Assembly: GCF_031581065.1 (NCBI RefSeq)
Contig: NZ_JAVLBN010000006.1
Coordinates: 22,890 to 86,889 of the forward strand
Source: Salibacter sp031581065
GTDB taxonomy: Bacteria > Bacteroidota > Bacteroidia > Flavobacteriales_G > Salibacteraceae
Length of the DNA: 64,000 nucleotides
Reading direction: 5' to 3'
Every line of letters starts with the position of its first letter. The stretch's first letter is position 1. Below the pieces are notes generated by a model, which did not search any database, was not told where the DNA came from, and saw only the letters and a program-made list of their open reading frames with translations. A program made the translations under genes and the position numbers. Shown piece after piece: positions 42,600-50,414 of the stretch.

Positions 42600-45164
42600 T
42601 TACTGATTATCGAACCAACTACGTTTACGTTGTAGCTTTAAATCTTGTAACATAGGAGCTTTCACACCAATGTTGAAATTGTATGATTGACGCGTTCCAA
42701 AAGGTATTATATTGAAACGAATTTGCCAGCAGTGAAGATCGCGGTAAACGTCAAAGGAAGTAATATTGAGCTGTTTGTTTTCGATATCGTATCCACTCCT
42801 GAATGAAATTCTCCAGTTCTCAGTGAGGTTGACTTCACCGTTGAAGTTTACACTGTTGATTTGACTGACTCTACCACCCGTGTTACGAACCTGAATATTG
42901 TAATTCACTGATAAACGCCACGGAATATTGAAGTTGACATAGGCATCCGGATTGTTTTCCACGTCCTCTTTTTCAGCTTCTGTTCCTTCATCAGTTGATC
43001 GGTTTTTTACGTTGCTGCTCTGAAACTGGAACCCAACATTTGCTGAAGCTTGTGTGATGCGGAAAGGCCTTTGGTTTTCGTCCCACTGAAATTCATTGAT
43101 ACGCTGATCGTTCTCGTTGAGAGCGTAAGGATCTAATCTTAAATCTCCACGGATGTTGATGATTTTAGCAATTGTGGTTCTCAATTGCAGGTTAACCGGT
43201 GACCAGTTGAGTGAGTCGCTGAGGAGATTGTAATTCCAGTTTGCACTCAACATTTCCAGGATGGGAGCTTTTTTGAATTCTACATCACCACTGTCATTTT
43301 CAGATTTGTATTTCATTTCAACATTGTTCTGCAAGTCGAAATTGATAACGGCTCTCTGGTTCTGATTTGGCGCTCCATAAATTCCACCTTCAAATACTGA
43401 GTATTCTTGGGTGTTGCCCAAAGAATCAACCTGGTATTCATCAAAATAGCCACTTTCACTGCTGCTGAAATCAGGTGTAAATTGCAGGCTCACATTTGGA
43501 GTGAATGTGTGCCTTACAGCTTCAACTTTGCTGTTTTGACCAAAACTGTACATACCGTAAAGCTTGGTAGCAAGTCCCATTGAAGCAGAATAATTTCCAA
43601 ACCTCCTGAACTCCTGAAGTGTATCTTGTCTCAAATTATTTTCGAGCTCAGGATCGTACTGTTTCCTGATTGATTGGAATTGCCATACTTCATTAATATT
43701 GATGTTAGGGCTAATGGTTAAGTGACCGGCTTTAATGGAAGTTGAAATAGGAATATTGTGACGAACACCGTATCTCATTTTGTCTTCAATGTTGGGGAGG
43801 TTGAAATTTGCCGTTGAAGTTGTAACCGTGTTTTTCATATCGGTGCTGTAGGAAAAGCCTATGCGCTCATACCATTTTTCACTTCCTACACGCACCTTTC
43901 GTTTAAATGGAAAAATCCGGCTCATTGTTAGTGTAGCCTGAGGTAGTGTTGCGGTAATGCTTTCCTGTCTGTTGTTTTGGCTATGGCTACCATTAACCGT
44001 GAGGTTGAATGGAGAGTTAGCAAAGTTTTTTGTGTAAGAAATATTTGAAGCGAAATCATTCTGCACAATATTATTGATGTCGCTATTAAAAGTATTTTGA
44101 TAGAAATCAGTACTACCAAAGTTCACTTTTGCTCTAAAGTTACTATTGGGAAACGCCTTTGGATCCTGCGAGTGATTCCAACTCACAAAAAAGCTCTCTC
44201 TCCTGGTGAAGTCCGGTGTTTCGGGGTCGCCATCTTTTGCATCGGTGTATTGAATATCTAAAGATCCTTTTCTTTTGTAGCGCTTTTTATAATTGATTCG
44301 TGTATTGGTTGACCACGAGAGATTAGAGTAAATGTCACCACGTATAGATGCATCAAAATTATCATTGATTCCGAGGTACAGCCCGCCATTTTGAAGGAAG
44401 TAACCGCGTTCAGGTGAAAAGCCATAACTCGGAATCATGACCCCGCTTTGCCTACCTCTTTTGTTAGGAAAGAAACCAAATGGAATGGCGAGTGGAGTGG
44501 GAATGTCACTAATCCACATATTGGCCGGCCCCGTCACAATCTTTTCATTGTTGATGACTTTTAACTTTGATGCTAATATGTAAAAGTGAGGATCCTCTTT
44601 GTTACACGTTGTGTAGCGACCGTTTTTGATAAAGAAAATATTGTCACTCTCTTTTTTGATGTCCTGGCCATGAATGTAGCCATCGCCCTGTTGAGTGAGA
44701 GCATCATTAATCTTCCCTTTTTTTGTTTTGAAGTTGTAGGTCATTTGGCCGGCTTCATATTGTTGCCCTTTTTCTGTGAACAGCGGCTTGCCCTTAACCT
44801 CTCCAGTAGAATCAGGAAGACCTTTAGCCATCACGAGATTCGAGTTGAAATCAATTTCAATGTAATCAGCCTCCAGTTTTAATTCCTCGTAAGTGACAAT
44901 AGCATTCCCGTAGAGATATGCTTTTTGTTGCTGCATGTCAATAATCATGGAGTCCTCAGCATTGTAATCTACTTTAGATTCAAGGAAACTGTTATCCTCA
45001 CGGTCAGAGCCGATTGAGTCCCCGGCAACCTGCTCAACTTTGGCGGAATCCTGAGTGCCTGTTTCACTTTGGCCGAAAACTTGTTGGTTAGCTCCTGTGA
45101 AAAGGAAAAGGGCTATCAACAAAATGAGGTGAAATAAATATATGTGCCTTAAATAACGCCCCAA
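42600..45164 (-). CDS. LptD-like outer membrane LPS assembly protein
   Basis: 854 residues, with a signal peptide (LFHLILLIALFLFTGANQQVFGQ). An acidic unstructured stretch (30-65) is followed by an OstA/LptA-like jellyroll (DSMIIDMQQQKAYLYGNAIVTYEELKLEADYIEIDF), then a long beta-barrel region typical of Bacteroidota LptD-like proteins (FPNKRGRQSGVMIPSYGFSPERGYFLQNGGLY) ending in an aromatic-rich strand. The start is probably TTG at 45164 (TTGGGGCG), since no ATG precedes the signal. It is divergent from the amidase by 25 nt and leads the operon with the RsiV-like lipoprotein. OstA-like at 50415 may work in the same pathway. Confidence 0.87.
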   Translation of the reverse strand: MGRYLRHIYLFHLILLIALFLFTGANQQVFGQSETGTQDSAKVEQVAGDSIGSDREDNSFLESKVDYNAEDSMIIDMQQQKAYLYGNAIVTYEELKLEADYIEIDFNSNLVMAKGLPDSTGEVKGKPLFTEKGQQYEAGQMTYNFKTKKGKINDALTQQGDGYIHGQDIKKESDNIFFIKNGRYTTCNKEDPHFYILASKLKVINNEKIVTGPANMWISDIPTPLAIPFGFFPNKRGRQSGVMIPSYGFSPERGYFLQNGGLYLGINDNFDASIRGDIYSNLSWSTNTRINYKKRYKRKGSLDIQYTDAKDGDPETPDFTRRESFFVSWNHSQDPKAFPNSNFRAKVNFGSTDFYQNTFNSDINNIVQNDFASNISYTKNFANSPFNLTVNGSHSQNNRQESITATLPQATLTMSRIFPFKRKVRVGSEKWYERIGFSYSTDMKNTVTTSTANFNLPNIEDKMRYGVRHNIPISTSIKAGHLTISPNININEVWQFQSIRKQYDPELENNLRQDTLQEFRRFGNYSASMGLATKLYGMYSFGQNSKVEAVRHTFTPNVSLQFTPDFSSSESGYFDEYQVDSLGNTQEYSVFEGGIYGAPNQNQRAVINFDLQNNVEMKYKSENDSGDVEFKKAPILEMLSANWNYNLLSDSLNWSPVNLQLRTTIAKIINIRGDLRLDPYALNENDQRINEFQWDENQRPFRITQASANVGFQFQSSNVKNRSTDEGTEAEKEDVENNPDAYVNFNIPWRLSVNYNIQVRNTGGRVSQINSVNFNGEVNLTENWRISFRSGYDIENKQLNITSFDVYRDLHCWQIRFNIIPFGTRQSYNFNIGVKAPMLQDLKLQRKRSWFDNQ
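45002..45011 (-). repeat. Iterated word GGNTCTGACCR, copy 20
   Basis: Minus-strand GGCTCTGACC followed by G. Encodes Gly-Ser-Asp-Arg in the acidic unstructured N-terminal stretch of LptD-like. Confidence 0.85.
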
Positions 45165-45174
45165 TCTTTCGTGT

Positions 45175-45182
45175 TAAATTTG
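45175..45182 (+). promoter_or_regulatory. -7 promoter element for the amidase
   Basis: TAAATTTG matches TAnnTTTG and ends 7 nt before the ATG at 45190, so the message would be almost leaderless from that start (or has a 50-nt leader if the ATG at 45235 is used). Confidence 0.45.
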
Positions 45183-45189
45183 TAAGATA

Positions 45190-46452
45190 ATGAAGTTGGG
45201 CAGCAAAACTAAGCAACAAAAATTCAAAACAGAGATGGCTAAAGGATATATGTCCGCAAGAAGCGTCATTTTCATCACTTTTTTTGCTACAATCCTGTTG
45301 AACGTGTTGAGTGCTACGATCATTGCACAGGAGCGTAACAGTTTTGGCGTTAAAACAATTGTGATCGATCCTGGGCATGGTGGAAAAGACCCGGGGGCTA
45401 TTGGTACAGGGCGTTATGACGCAACTGAAGCTGATATTGTACTGGATGTGGGACTCAAACTACGCGATTACATCAATAAGTACTTCCCTGATGTAAACGT
45501 GATAATGACAAGAGAAACAGATGTTTTTCTCAAGTTGATTGAGCGAACAAAAATTGCCAACCAGGCTGATGCTGATCTTTTTATCAGTATTCACTGTAAC
45601 ACAATTGGCAGTGAGCACGCTCATGGATCAGAGACGTTCGTTCTGGGAATGCACAAGACAGAGGCTAATCTCGAAGTAGCAAAACGAGAGAACCGGGTGA
45701 TGTTGATGGAGGATAATTACGAGGAAAATTATGGAGACTTTGATCCAACCTCACCTGAAAGTATGATCGCATTGAGCATGATGCAGCGTGAATTTCTCGA
45801 GCAAAGTATCTATTTTGCTGATTTAATTCAGGATCAATTCAGAGAGCGTGTTAATCGGAGAGATCGCGGAGTGAAACAAGCCGGTTACTGGGTAATCAGT
45901 AGAGTAGTGATGCCGAGTGTGCTCGTTGAGCTCGGCTTTATCAGTAATCCGCCTGAGGAAGACTTTCTCAACTCTAAAAATGGAAAAGTCTACATGGCTT
46001 CAGCTGTTTACAGGGCTTTCAAGCGATATAAAATAGCGATGGAAGGTGAAGATACTTCTGTGGATCCTGATAAAGAAAAAGAGGAATCGGCCCAAGATGA
46101 ACAAAAGCAAGAGCAAGAAGTTGAAAAGCAGGAAGTTGAAGAGAAAGCTGAGTCCGGCTCTGACCGTGAAAAAGAAACAGATGATGAAAGACCTGTTTTT
46201 CACGTTCAATTAGCTTCATTACCCGAGCCTATTGACGATGTATCAGGATATTTTGATAATTTAGGCGATGTTGATGAAGTTGAAATCGATGGTGTTTATA
46301 AGTACGTTGTGGGAGCTGAAGATTCAGTTGATGCAATTACTGAAGTGCAGAAAGAAGTGAGAGAAAAGGGTTATAAAGATGCGTTTGTTATTGCGATTTA
46401 TCGCGGAAAACGTATTTCTTTGCGTGAAGCAGTAGATATTATTAATAACTAA
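45190..46452 (+). CDS. N-acetylmuramoyl-L-alanine amidase with C-terminal SPOR-like domain
   Basis: 420 residues (405 from the ATG at 45235). Signal or anchor VIFITFFATILLNVLSATIIAQ, then an Amidase_3 domain: zinc ligand motif VIDPGHGGKDPGAIG, TRETDVFLKLIERTKIAN, SIHCNTIG and the catalytic VELGFISNPPEE. An acidic glutamate-rich linker (about 285-330) connects to a SPOR-like domain (VFHVQLASLPEPIDDVSGYF...YKDAFVIAIYRGKRISL). Such enzymes split septal peptidoglycan. The MCE gene follows, overlapping in a different frame. The linker includes an iterated word (SGSDREK). Confidence 0.92.
   Translation: MKLGSKTKQQKFKTEMAKGYMSARSVIFITFFATILLNVLSATIIAQERNSFGVKTIVIDPGHGGKDPGAIGTGRYDATEADIVLDVGLKLRDYINKYFPDVNVIMTRETDVFLKLIERTKIANQADADLFISIHCNTIGSEHAHGSETFVLGMHKTEANLEVAKRENRVMLMEDNYEENYGDFDPTSPESMIALSMMQREFLEQSIYFADLIQDQFRERVNRRDRGVKQAGYWVISRVVMPSVLVELGFISNPPEEDFLNSKNGKVYMASAVYRAFKRYKIAMEGEDTSVDPDKEKEESAQDEQKQEQEVEKQEVEEKAESGSDREKETDDERPVFHVQLASLPEPIDDVSGYFDNLGDVDEVEIDGVYKYVVGAEDSVDAITEVQKEVREKGYKDAFVIAIYRGKRISLREAVDIINN
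46156..46165 (+). repeat. Iterated word GGNTCTGACCR, copy 21
   Basis: GGCTCTGACC followed by G. Encodes Gly-Ser-Asp-Arg in the disordered acidic linker of the amidase. Confidence 0.85.
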
Positions 46453-47455
46453 AAATAATACCGCTATCTCAAAAGAAATTAAAATAGGAATTTTAACGGT
46501 TATTACGCTTGTCGTTGCAATTGTTGGATTCAGTTATTTACAGGGATCGAGCATTTTTGAAACAGGTCGCCAGTACTACGCTGTTTACGACAGGGTTGAT
46601 GGTTTGTCGCAGGACAATTACGTTCAACTCAATGGTTACAATGTTGGTAAGGTGAACTCGATTAAACTCCATTCGAACGGATCGGGGAAAATTGTTGTGG
46701 GCTTTCGTGTTACCAATAAAACGGTGAAAGTGACTGAGCAAACAGTTGCCCGCATTTCAAGTTTAGATCTTTTTGGCTCTAAGGCTATTACTCTCCAGGG
46801 CGGAATGACAGGAACTCCGGCAAAGGCTGGTGATACTCTCAACTCAGCAATTGAAGGCGACCTCAAAGCTGAGGTTGATAAGCGCCTTCAACCACTGGAA
46901 AAAAAGACGAATGACTTAATCGGTTCAATCGACTCTGTTGTGACAATTGTTCAGGCAATTCTCAATGAGGATGCGCGTACTAACCTCACACAGAGTTTCG
47001 AGAGTATTAATCGATCGTTCAGAACCTTTGAAACAACTCTCAAACGTGTTGATACTTTAGTGATTAGTGAGCGCCAAAAGTTCGATACCATTGTGAGTAA
47101 TATGAATTCAATTGTATCGAACATCGAAGGTAATAATGAGCGTATCGATACTATTTTACGCAACTTTTCTTCTATTAGTGATTCTCTCGTAAAGGCTGAT
47201 ATCATAGGTACAGTTGATAAAGCGGGTAATGCGATGGAAAGTGTGGCCTCAGTGATGAAGAAAATCGATGAGGGTAAAGGCTCAGCCGGTTTGTTAGTCA
47301 ACAACGATACACTTTATCGAAATCTCGAATCGGCAACACTTGAGTTGGATAAGTTGTTAGAGGATATGCGTGTGAATCCTAAACGTTACGTACACTTCTC
47401 TGTTTTTGGTAGAAAGGAGAAACCGGCAGAGAAACCTAAAAAGAAAGAGCGGTAG
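46445..47455 (+). CDS. MCE/MlaD-family lipid-transport protein, no canonical start codon
   Basis: About 336 residues if started at ATA (46445). The conserved N-terminus SKEIKIGILTVITLVVAIVGFSYLQG is a membrane anchor, followed by the MCE domain (YYAVYDRVDGLSQDNYVQLNGYNVGKVNSIKL...GSKAITLQGG) and long helices with heptad patterning. The frame is open from 46436, but the first ATG/GTG/TTG is TTG at 46604, after the anchor and inside the MCE domain. The real start must therefore be non-canonical (ATA at 46445, overlapping the amidase stop, or ATC at 46466), or the sequence has an error here. MCE proteins move phospholipids between membranes. Confidence 0.75.
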   Translation: MTKNNTAISKEIKIGILTVITLVVAIVGFSYLQGSSIFETGRQYYAVYDRVDGLSQDNYVQLNGYNVGKVNSIKLHSNGSGKIVVGFRVTNKTVKVTEQTVARISSLDLFGSKAITLQGGMTGTPAKAGDTLNSAIEGDLKAEVDKRLQPLEKKTNDLIGSIDSVVTIVQAILNEDARTNLTQSFESINRSFRTFETTLKRVDTLVISERQKFDTIVSNMNSIVSNIEGNNERIDTILRNFSSISDSLVKADIIGTVDKAGNAMESVASVMKKIDEGKGSAGLLVNNDTLYRNLESATLELDKLLEDMRVNPKRYVHFSVFGRKEKPAEKPKKKER

Positions 47456-47457
47456 TT

Positions 47458-48816
47458 ATGGGAATATCGAATATCATTTTCGCTGTGATTTTTATTGCAG
47501 CGGTCGTTTTTTTTGCGAAAAATGTTGGGAAAATAAGGAGAAATATTCTGCTGGGTAGAGATGAAGACCGCAGCGATAATCCCGGTGAGCGCTGGAAAAC
47601 GATGGCGCGTGTAGCACTGGGGCAATCTAAAATGACGGTCAGACCCATTGCCGGCATCATGCACATCTTCGTGTACGTTGGTTTCGTGATCATCAATATT
47701 GAAGTTCTGGAAATTATCATTGACGGAATTTTTGGAACACACCGTATTTTCTCGAGCGCCCTTGGCGATTCCTATTATTTCCTCATCAACTTTTTTGAGA
47801 TTTTGGCTCTGCTCGTTGTTTTGGGGGTAGTGGTGTTTTTACTGAGAAGATTAGTGATGCGTTTGCAACGCTTTTACAAACCCGAAATGAAAGGATGGCC
47901 CACAACTGATGCACTCAATATTTTGTGGATCGAGTTAGTGTTGATGGCTGCTTTCCTTACGATGAATGCTGCTGATAGCGTTCTCCTCCAGGCATCGGCC
48001 GATCAACTCGCGAGCCTCGGACTGGAAAAATATACTTCAGATTTACAGGGCGGTTTTGTTGTAAGCCAGTTCCTTACCGGAATGCTCCCTGAGGATCTGA
48101 CCACTTTAGCGGCAATTGAAAGAACAGCCTGGTGGTTGCACATTGTTGGAATCCTGGCGTTCTTGAATTACCTGCCTTATTCAAAGCATTTTCACATCAT
48201 TTTGGCTTTCCCAAATACGTATTATTCTGATCTCGAAGAACAGGGAAAGTTCTCGAATGATGATAAAGTGAAGAAAGAAGTTGAGTTGATGATGGATCCA
48301 AATGCTGATCCATTTGCAGCTCCGGCTCCTGAAGAAGGAGCTGAAGAACCAGATACATTTGGGGCAAAAGATGTGCAGGATTTGACATGGAAAAATCTCA
48401 TGGACGCGTATTCCTGTACGGAGTGTGGTAGATGTACCTCTGAATGCCCGGCTAACCAAACAGGCAAGTTGTTGTCTCCGCGTAAAATCATGATGGATAC
48501 GCGCGACAGACTCGTTGAGGTTGGCAAAGGAATTGACAAAAACGGAAAAGACCACAAAGACGGTAAAGCGCTTTTAAATGATTACATCACACCTGAAGAA
48601 CTTTGGGCGTGTACAACATGTAACGCTTGCGTTGAAGCGTGTCCGGTAAATATAGATCCGCTCTCTATTATCATGGAAATGAGACGTTATCTCATTATGG
48701 AAGAGAGTGCTGCTCCAAGTGAGTTGGCCGGAATGTTCACAAATGTGGAAAACAACGGAGCACCGTGGCAGTTTGCCCAGGCTGATCGACTAAAATGGGC
48801 TGAAGAAACAGATTAA
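47458..48816 (+). CDS. Membrane-bound iron-sulfur oxidoreductase (heterodisulfide reductase-like)
   Basis: 452 residues. About five TMs in the first 245 (for example GISNIIFAVIFIAAVVFFAKN, IAGIMHIFVYVGFVIINIEVLEII), a respiratory-nitrate-reductase-gamma-like membrane part with conserved histidines. A cytoplasmic part follows with two 4Fe-4S motifs, CTECGRCTSECP and CTTCNACVEACP. Pairs with the CCG-domain protein 11 nt downstream. The arrangement resembles electron-transfer (Fe-S) reductases of the HdrD/GlpC type; the substrate is not evident. It starts 2 nt after the MCE gene. Carries two iterated words. Confidence 0.87.
   Translation: MGISNIIFAVIFIAAVVFFAKNVGKIRRNILLGRDEDRSDNPGERWKTMARVALGQSKMTVRPIAGIMHIFVYVGFVIINIEVLEIIIDGIFGTHRIFSSALGDSYYFLINFFEILALLVVLGVVVFLLRRLVMRLQRFYKPEMKGWPTTDALNILWIELVLMAAFLTMNAADSVLLQASADQLASLGLEKYTSDLQGGFVVSQFLTGMLPEDLTTLAAIERTAWWLHIVGILAFLNYLPYSKHFHIILAFPNTYYSDLEEQGKFSNDDKVKKEVELMMDPNADPFAAPAPEEGAEEPDTFGAKDVQDLTWKNLMDAYSCTECGRCTSECPANQTGKLLSPRKIMMDTRDRLVEVGKGIDKNGKDHKDGKALLNDYITPEELWACTTCNACVEACPVNIDPLSIIMEMRRYLIMEESAAPSELAGMFTNVENNGAPWQFAQADRLKWAEETD
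47637..47646 (-). repeat. Iterated word GGNTCTGACCR, copy 22
   Basis: Minus-strand GGGTCTGACC followed by G, the only copy with N = G. On the coding strand of the Fe-S oxidoreductase it reads Val-Arg-Pro. Confidence 0.8.
48093..48102 (+). repeat. Iterated word GGNTCTGACCR, copy 23
   Basis: GGATCTGACC followed by A. In the Fe-S oxidoreductase it encodes Asp-Leu-Thr. Confidence 0.85.
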
Positions 48817-48827
48817 AAGTTATTGGT

Positions 48828-49622
48828 ATGAGTGAAGCAATGAAAGTTCCTACAATGGCAGAAATGAATGCCAAAGGTGAAACTCCAGAAGTGTTGTTTT
48901 GGGTTGGCTGTGCCGGAAGTTTTGACGATAGAGCGAAGAAGATTACCAAAGCAATTGTCAAGATATTGAACAAAGCGGGTGTTAAGTTCGCTGTACTCGG
49001 AACCGAGGAGAGTTGTACCGGAGATCCGGCCAAGCGCGCGGGAAATGAGTTTATTTTCCAAATGCAGGCGATGGCGAATATCCAGGTTCTGAATGGTTAT
49101 GAAGTGAAGAAAATTGTGACGGGTTGTCCGCACTGCTTCAACACCATGAAAAATGAATATCCTGATTTGGGAGGAAGCTATGATGTGGTTCACCACACGC
49201 AATTCATCAACACCCTCATAAAAGACGGCCGACTACAACTTGAAGGTGGCGGGACGTTCAAAGGAAAGCGGATTACTTTCCACGATCCGTGTTACCTGGG
49301 TAGAGCAAATGGTGTTTTTGAAGCTCCGCGCGGACTCATAGAAAAGCTCGATGTCGAGCTATCTGAAATGAAGCGTTGTAAAGAACGCGGAATGTGCTGC
49401 GGAGCAGGAGGAGCTCAAATGTTCAAAGAAGCTGAAAAAGGAAACAAAGAAGTGAATATTGAACGTACAGAACAGGCTCTCGAAACACAGCCTGATGTCA
49501 TTGCAACGGGATGTCCGTTTTGCAACACGATGATGACAGACGGAGTTAAAAACAAAGAGAGAGAAGATAACGTACAGGTGTACGATGTGGCAGAATTAAT
49601 TGCAACAGCTGAAGATTTGTAA
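48828..49622 (+). CDS. CCG-domain (cysteine-rich) Fe-S oxidoreductase subunit
   Basis: 264 residues. Two cysteine-rich CCG-type domains: LFWVGCAGSF with VTGCPHCFNTMKNEY, and HDPCYLGR with MCCGAGGAQMF and ATGCPFCNTMM. These resemble the heterodisulfide reductase HdrB and GlpC/LutA subunits that bind non-cubane Fe-S clusters. Tightly linked to the upstream membrane Fe-S subunit, so the two probably form one complex transferring electrons to or from the quinone pool. The 49626 gene starts 3 nt downstream. Confidence 0.88.
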   Translation: MSEAMKVPTMAEMNAKGETPEVLFWVGCAGSFDDRAKKITKAIVKILNKAGVKFAVLGTEESCTGDPAKRAGNEFIFQMQAMANIQVLNGYEVKKIVTGCPHCFNTMKNEYPDLGGSYDVVHHTQFINTLIKDGRLQLEGGGTFKGKRITFHDPCYLGRANGVFEAPRGLIEKLDVELSEMKRCKERGMCCGAGGAQMFKEAEKGNKEVNIERTEQALETQPDVIATGCPFCNTMMTDGVKNKEREDNVQVYDVAELIATAEDL

Positions 49623-49625
49623 TGT

Positions 49626-50141
49626 ATGAGTGAAATAAATTTGACAAAAGTACAATCACCAGTTTTCCAACTTCCCGATCACGCACGTGTTTGGGCTTAC
49701 CAGTCAAAAGAACCACTATCAGAGAAAGAACAAAAGAAACTAAAAGCTGCACTCGATGAATTTTTGGAGTCGTGGCAGGCCCACGGATCATCAATGACCG
49801 CTGCAGGGGATTTTCTGCTCGATCATTTTCTCATCATCGCGGCTGATGAAGAAAAAGTAAAAGCTACCGGGTGCAGCATTGATTCATCAGTTTACTTTGT
49901 GAAAGAACTCGAAAAGAAATTCGAAGTGGATTTCTTTGACCGCATGCAGGTAGCTTACCTCAAAGATGGCGGTTCCATTAGCATTTGCTCACTGTCAGAA
50001 CTCGAAGGGCTTTCCAAGAAAAAAGAAGTTTCTGGGAATACGAAAGTCTTCAACAACCTCGTGGCAAATGTAGGCGAGCTCAAAGAGCGATGGATATTAC
50101 CGATCAAAGAGAGCTGGCACAACCAGTTTATCGATAATTGA
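49626..50141 (+). CDS. Protein of unknown function often misnamed ABC transporter ATPase
   Basis: 171 residues, soluble. It opens MSEINLTKVQSPVFQLPDHARVWAYQSKEPLSEKEQ and contains DEFLESWQAHGSSMTAAGDFLLDHFLIIAAD and CSIDSSVYFVKELEKKF. No Walker A, signature or other ABC motif is present, so that label, which I recall for relatives in Bacteroidota databases, is not supported. Its invariable-looking Cys (CSIDSS) and Trp residues suggest an enzyme or scaffold role. It is translationally close to the two Fe-S genes, hinting at a shared pathway. A terminator follows. Confidence 0.78.
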   Translation: MSEINLTKVQSPVFQLPDHARVWAYQSKEPLSEKEQKKLKAALDEFLESWQAHGSSMTAAGDFLLDHFLIIAADEEKVKATGCSIDSSVYFVKELEKKFEVDFFDRMQVAYLKDGGSISICSLSELEGLSKKKEVSGNTKVFNNLVANVGELKERWILPIKESWHNQFIDN

Positions 50142-50166
50142 GTTGGTAAAACATTAAAAATTCAAA

Positions 50167-50196
50167 GCTCCATTCGATTTAGGATGGGGGTTTTTT
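50167..50196 (+). terminator. Probable terminator after the Fe-S operon
   Basis: Stem CTCCATTC/GGATGGGG with G-T wobbles, loop of 6, then a T run. 25 nt after the 49626 gene stop. Confidence 0.6.
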
Positions 50197-50280
50197 ATTA
50201 GAAGTTTCCAAGGCCGTTTTAGCTACGTAGTTGTGTTTTTGAATAAAAGCTTGGTAAGTCTTTCGTATTGAATTTTAGTT

Positions 50281-50338
50281 CCTTTGTATCAAGTTGAGAG
50301 TTATTTTGAAATCCCGCTCAAAACAGCGGGGACAAAGG
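50281..50338. other. Nested inverted repeats between convergent operons
   Basis: Outer arms CCTTTGT (50281-50287) and ACAAAGG (50332-50338) enclose a tight hairpin CCCGCT/AGCGGG (50313-50330). It sits in the 273-nt gap between the 49626 gene and the OstA-like gene. It has no T run. It may be a structured 3' region or small RNA; the rest of the gap shows nothing else. Confidence 0.4.
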
Positions 50339-50414
50339 ATAAAAAAGACAATAAATTATTGGAATCAAAACATTAATTCAAAACTCATAATCCATCATTC
50401 AAAATTCCAGGGTT

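Noticed and set aside
49626..50141. ABC transporter ATPase annotation
   Set aside because: No Walker A, Walker B or signature motif is present.
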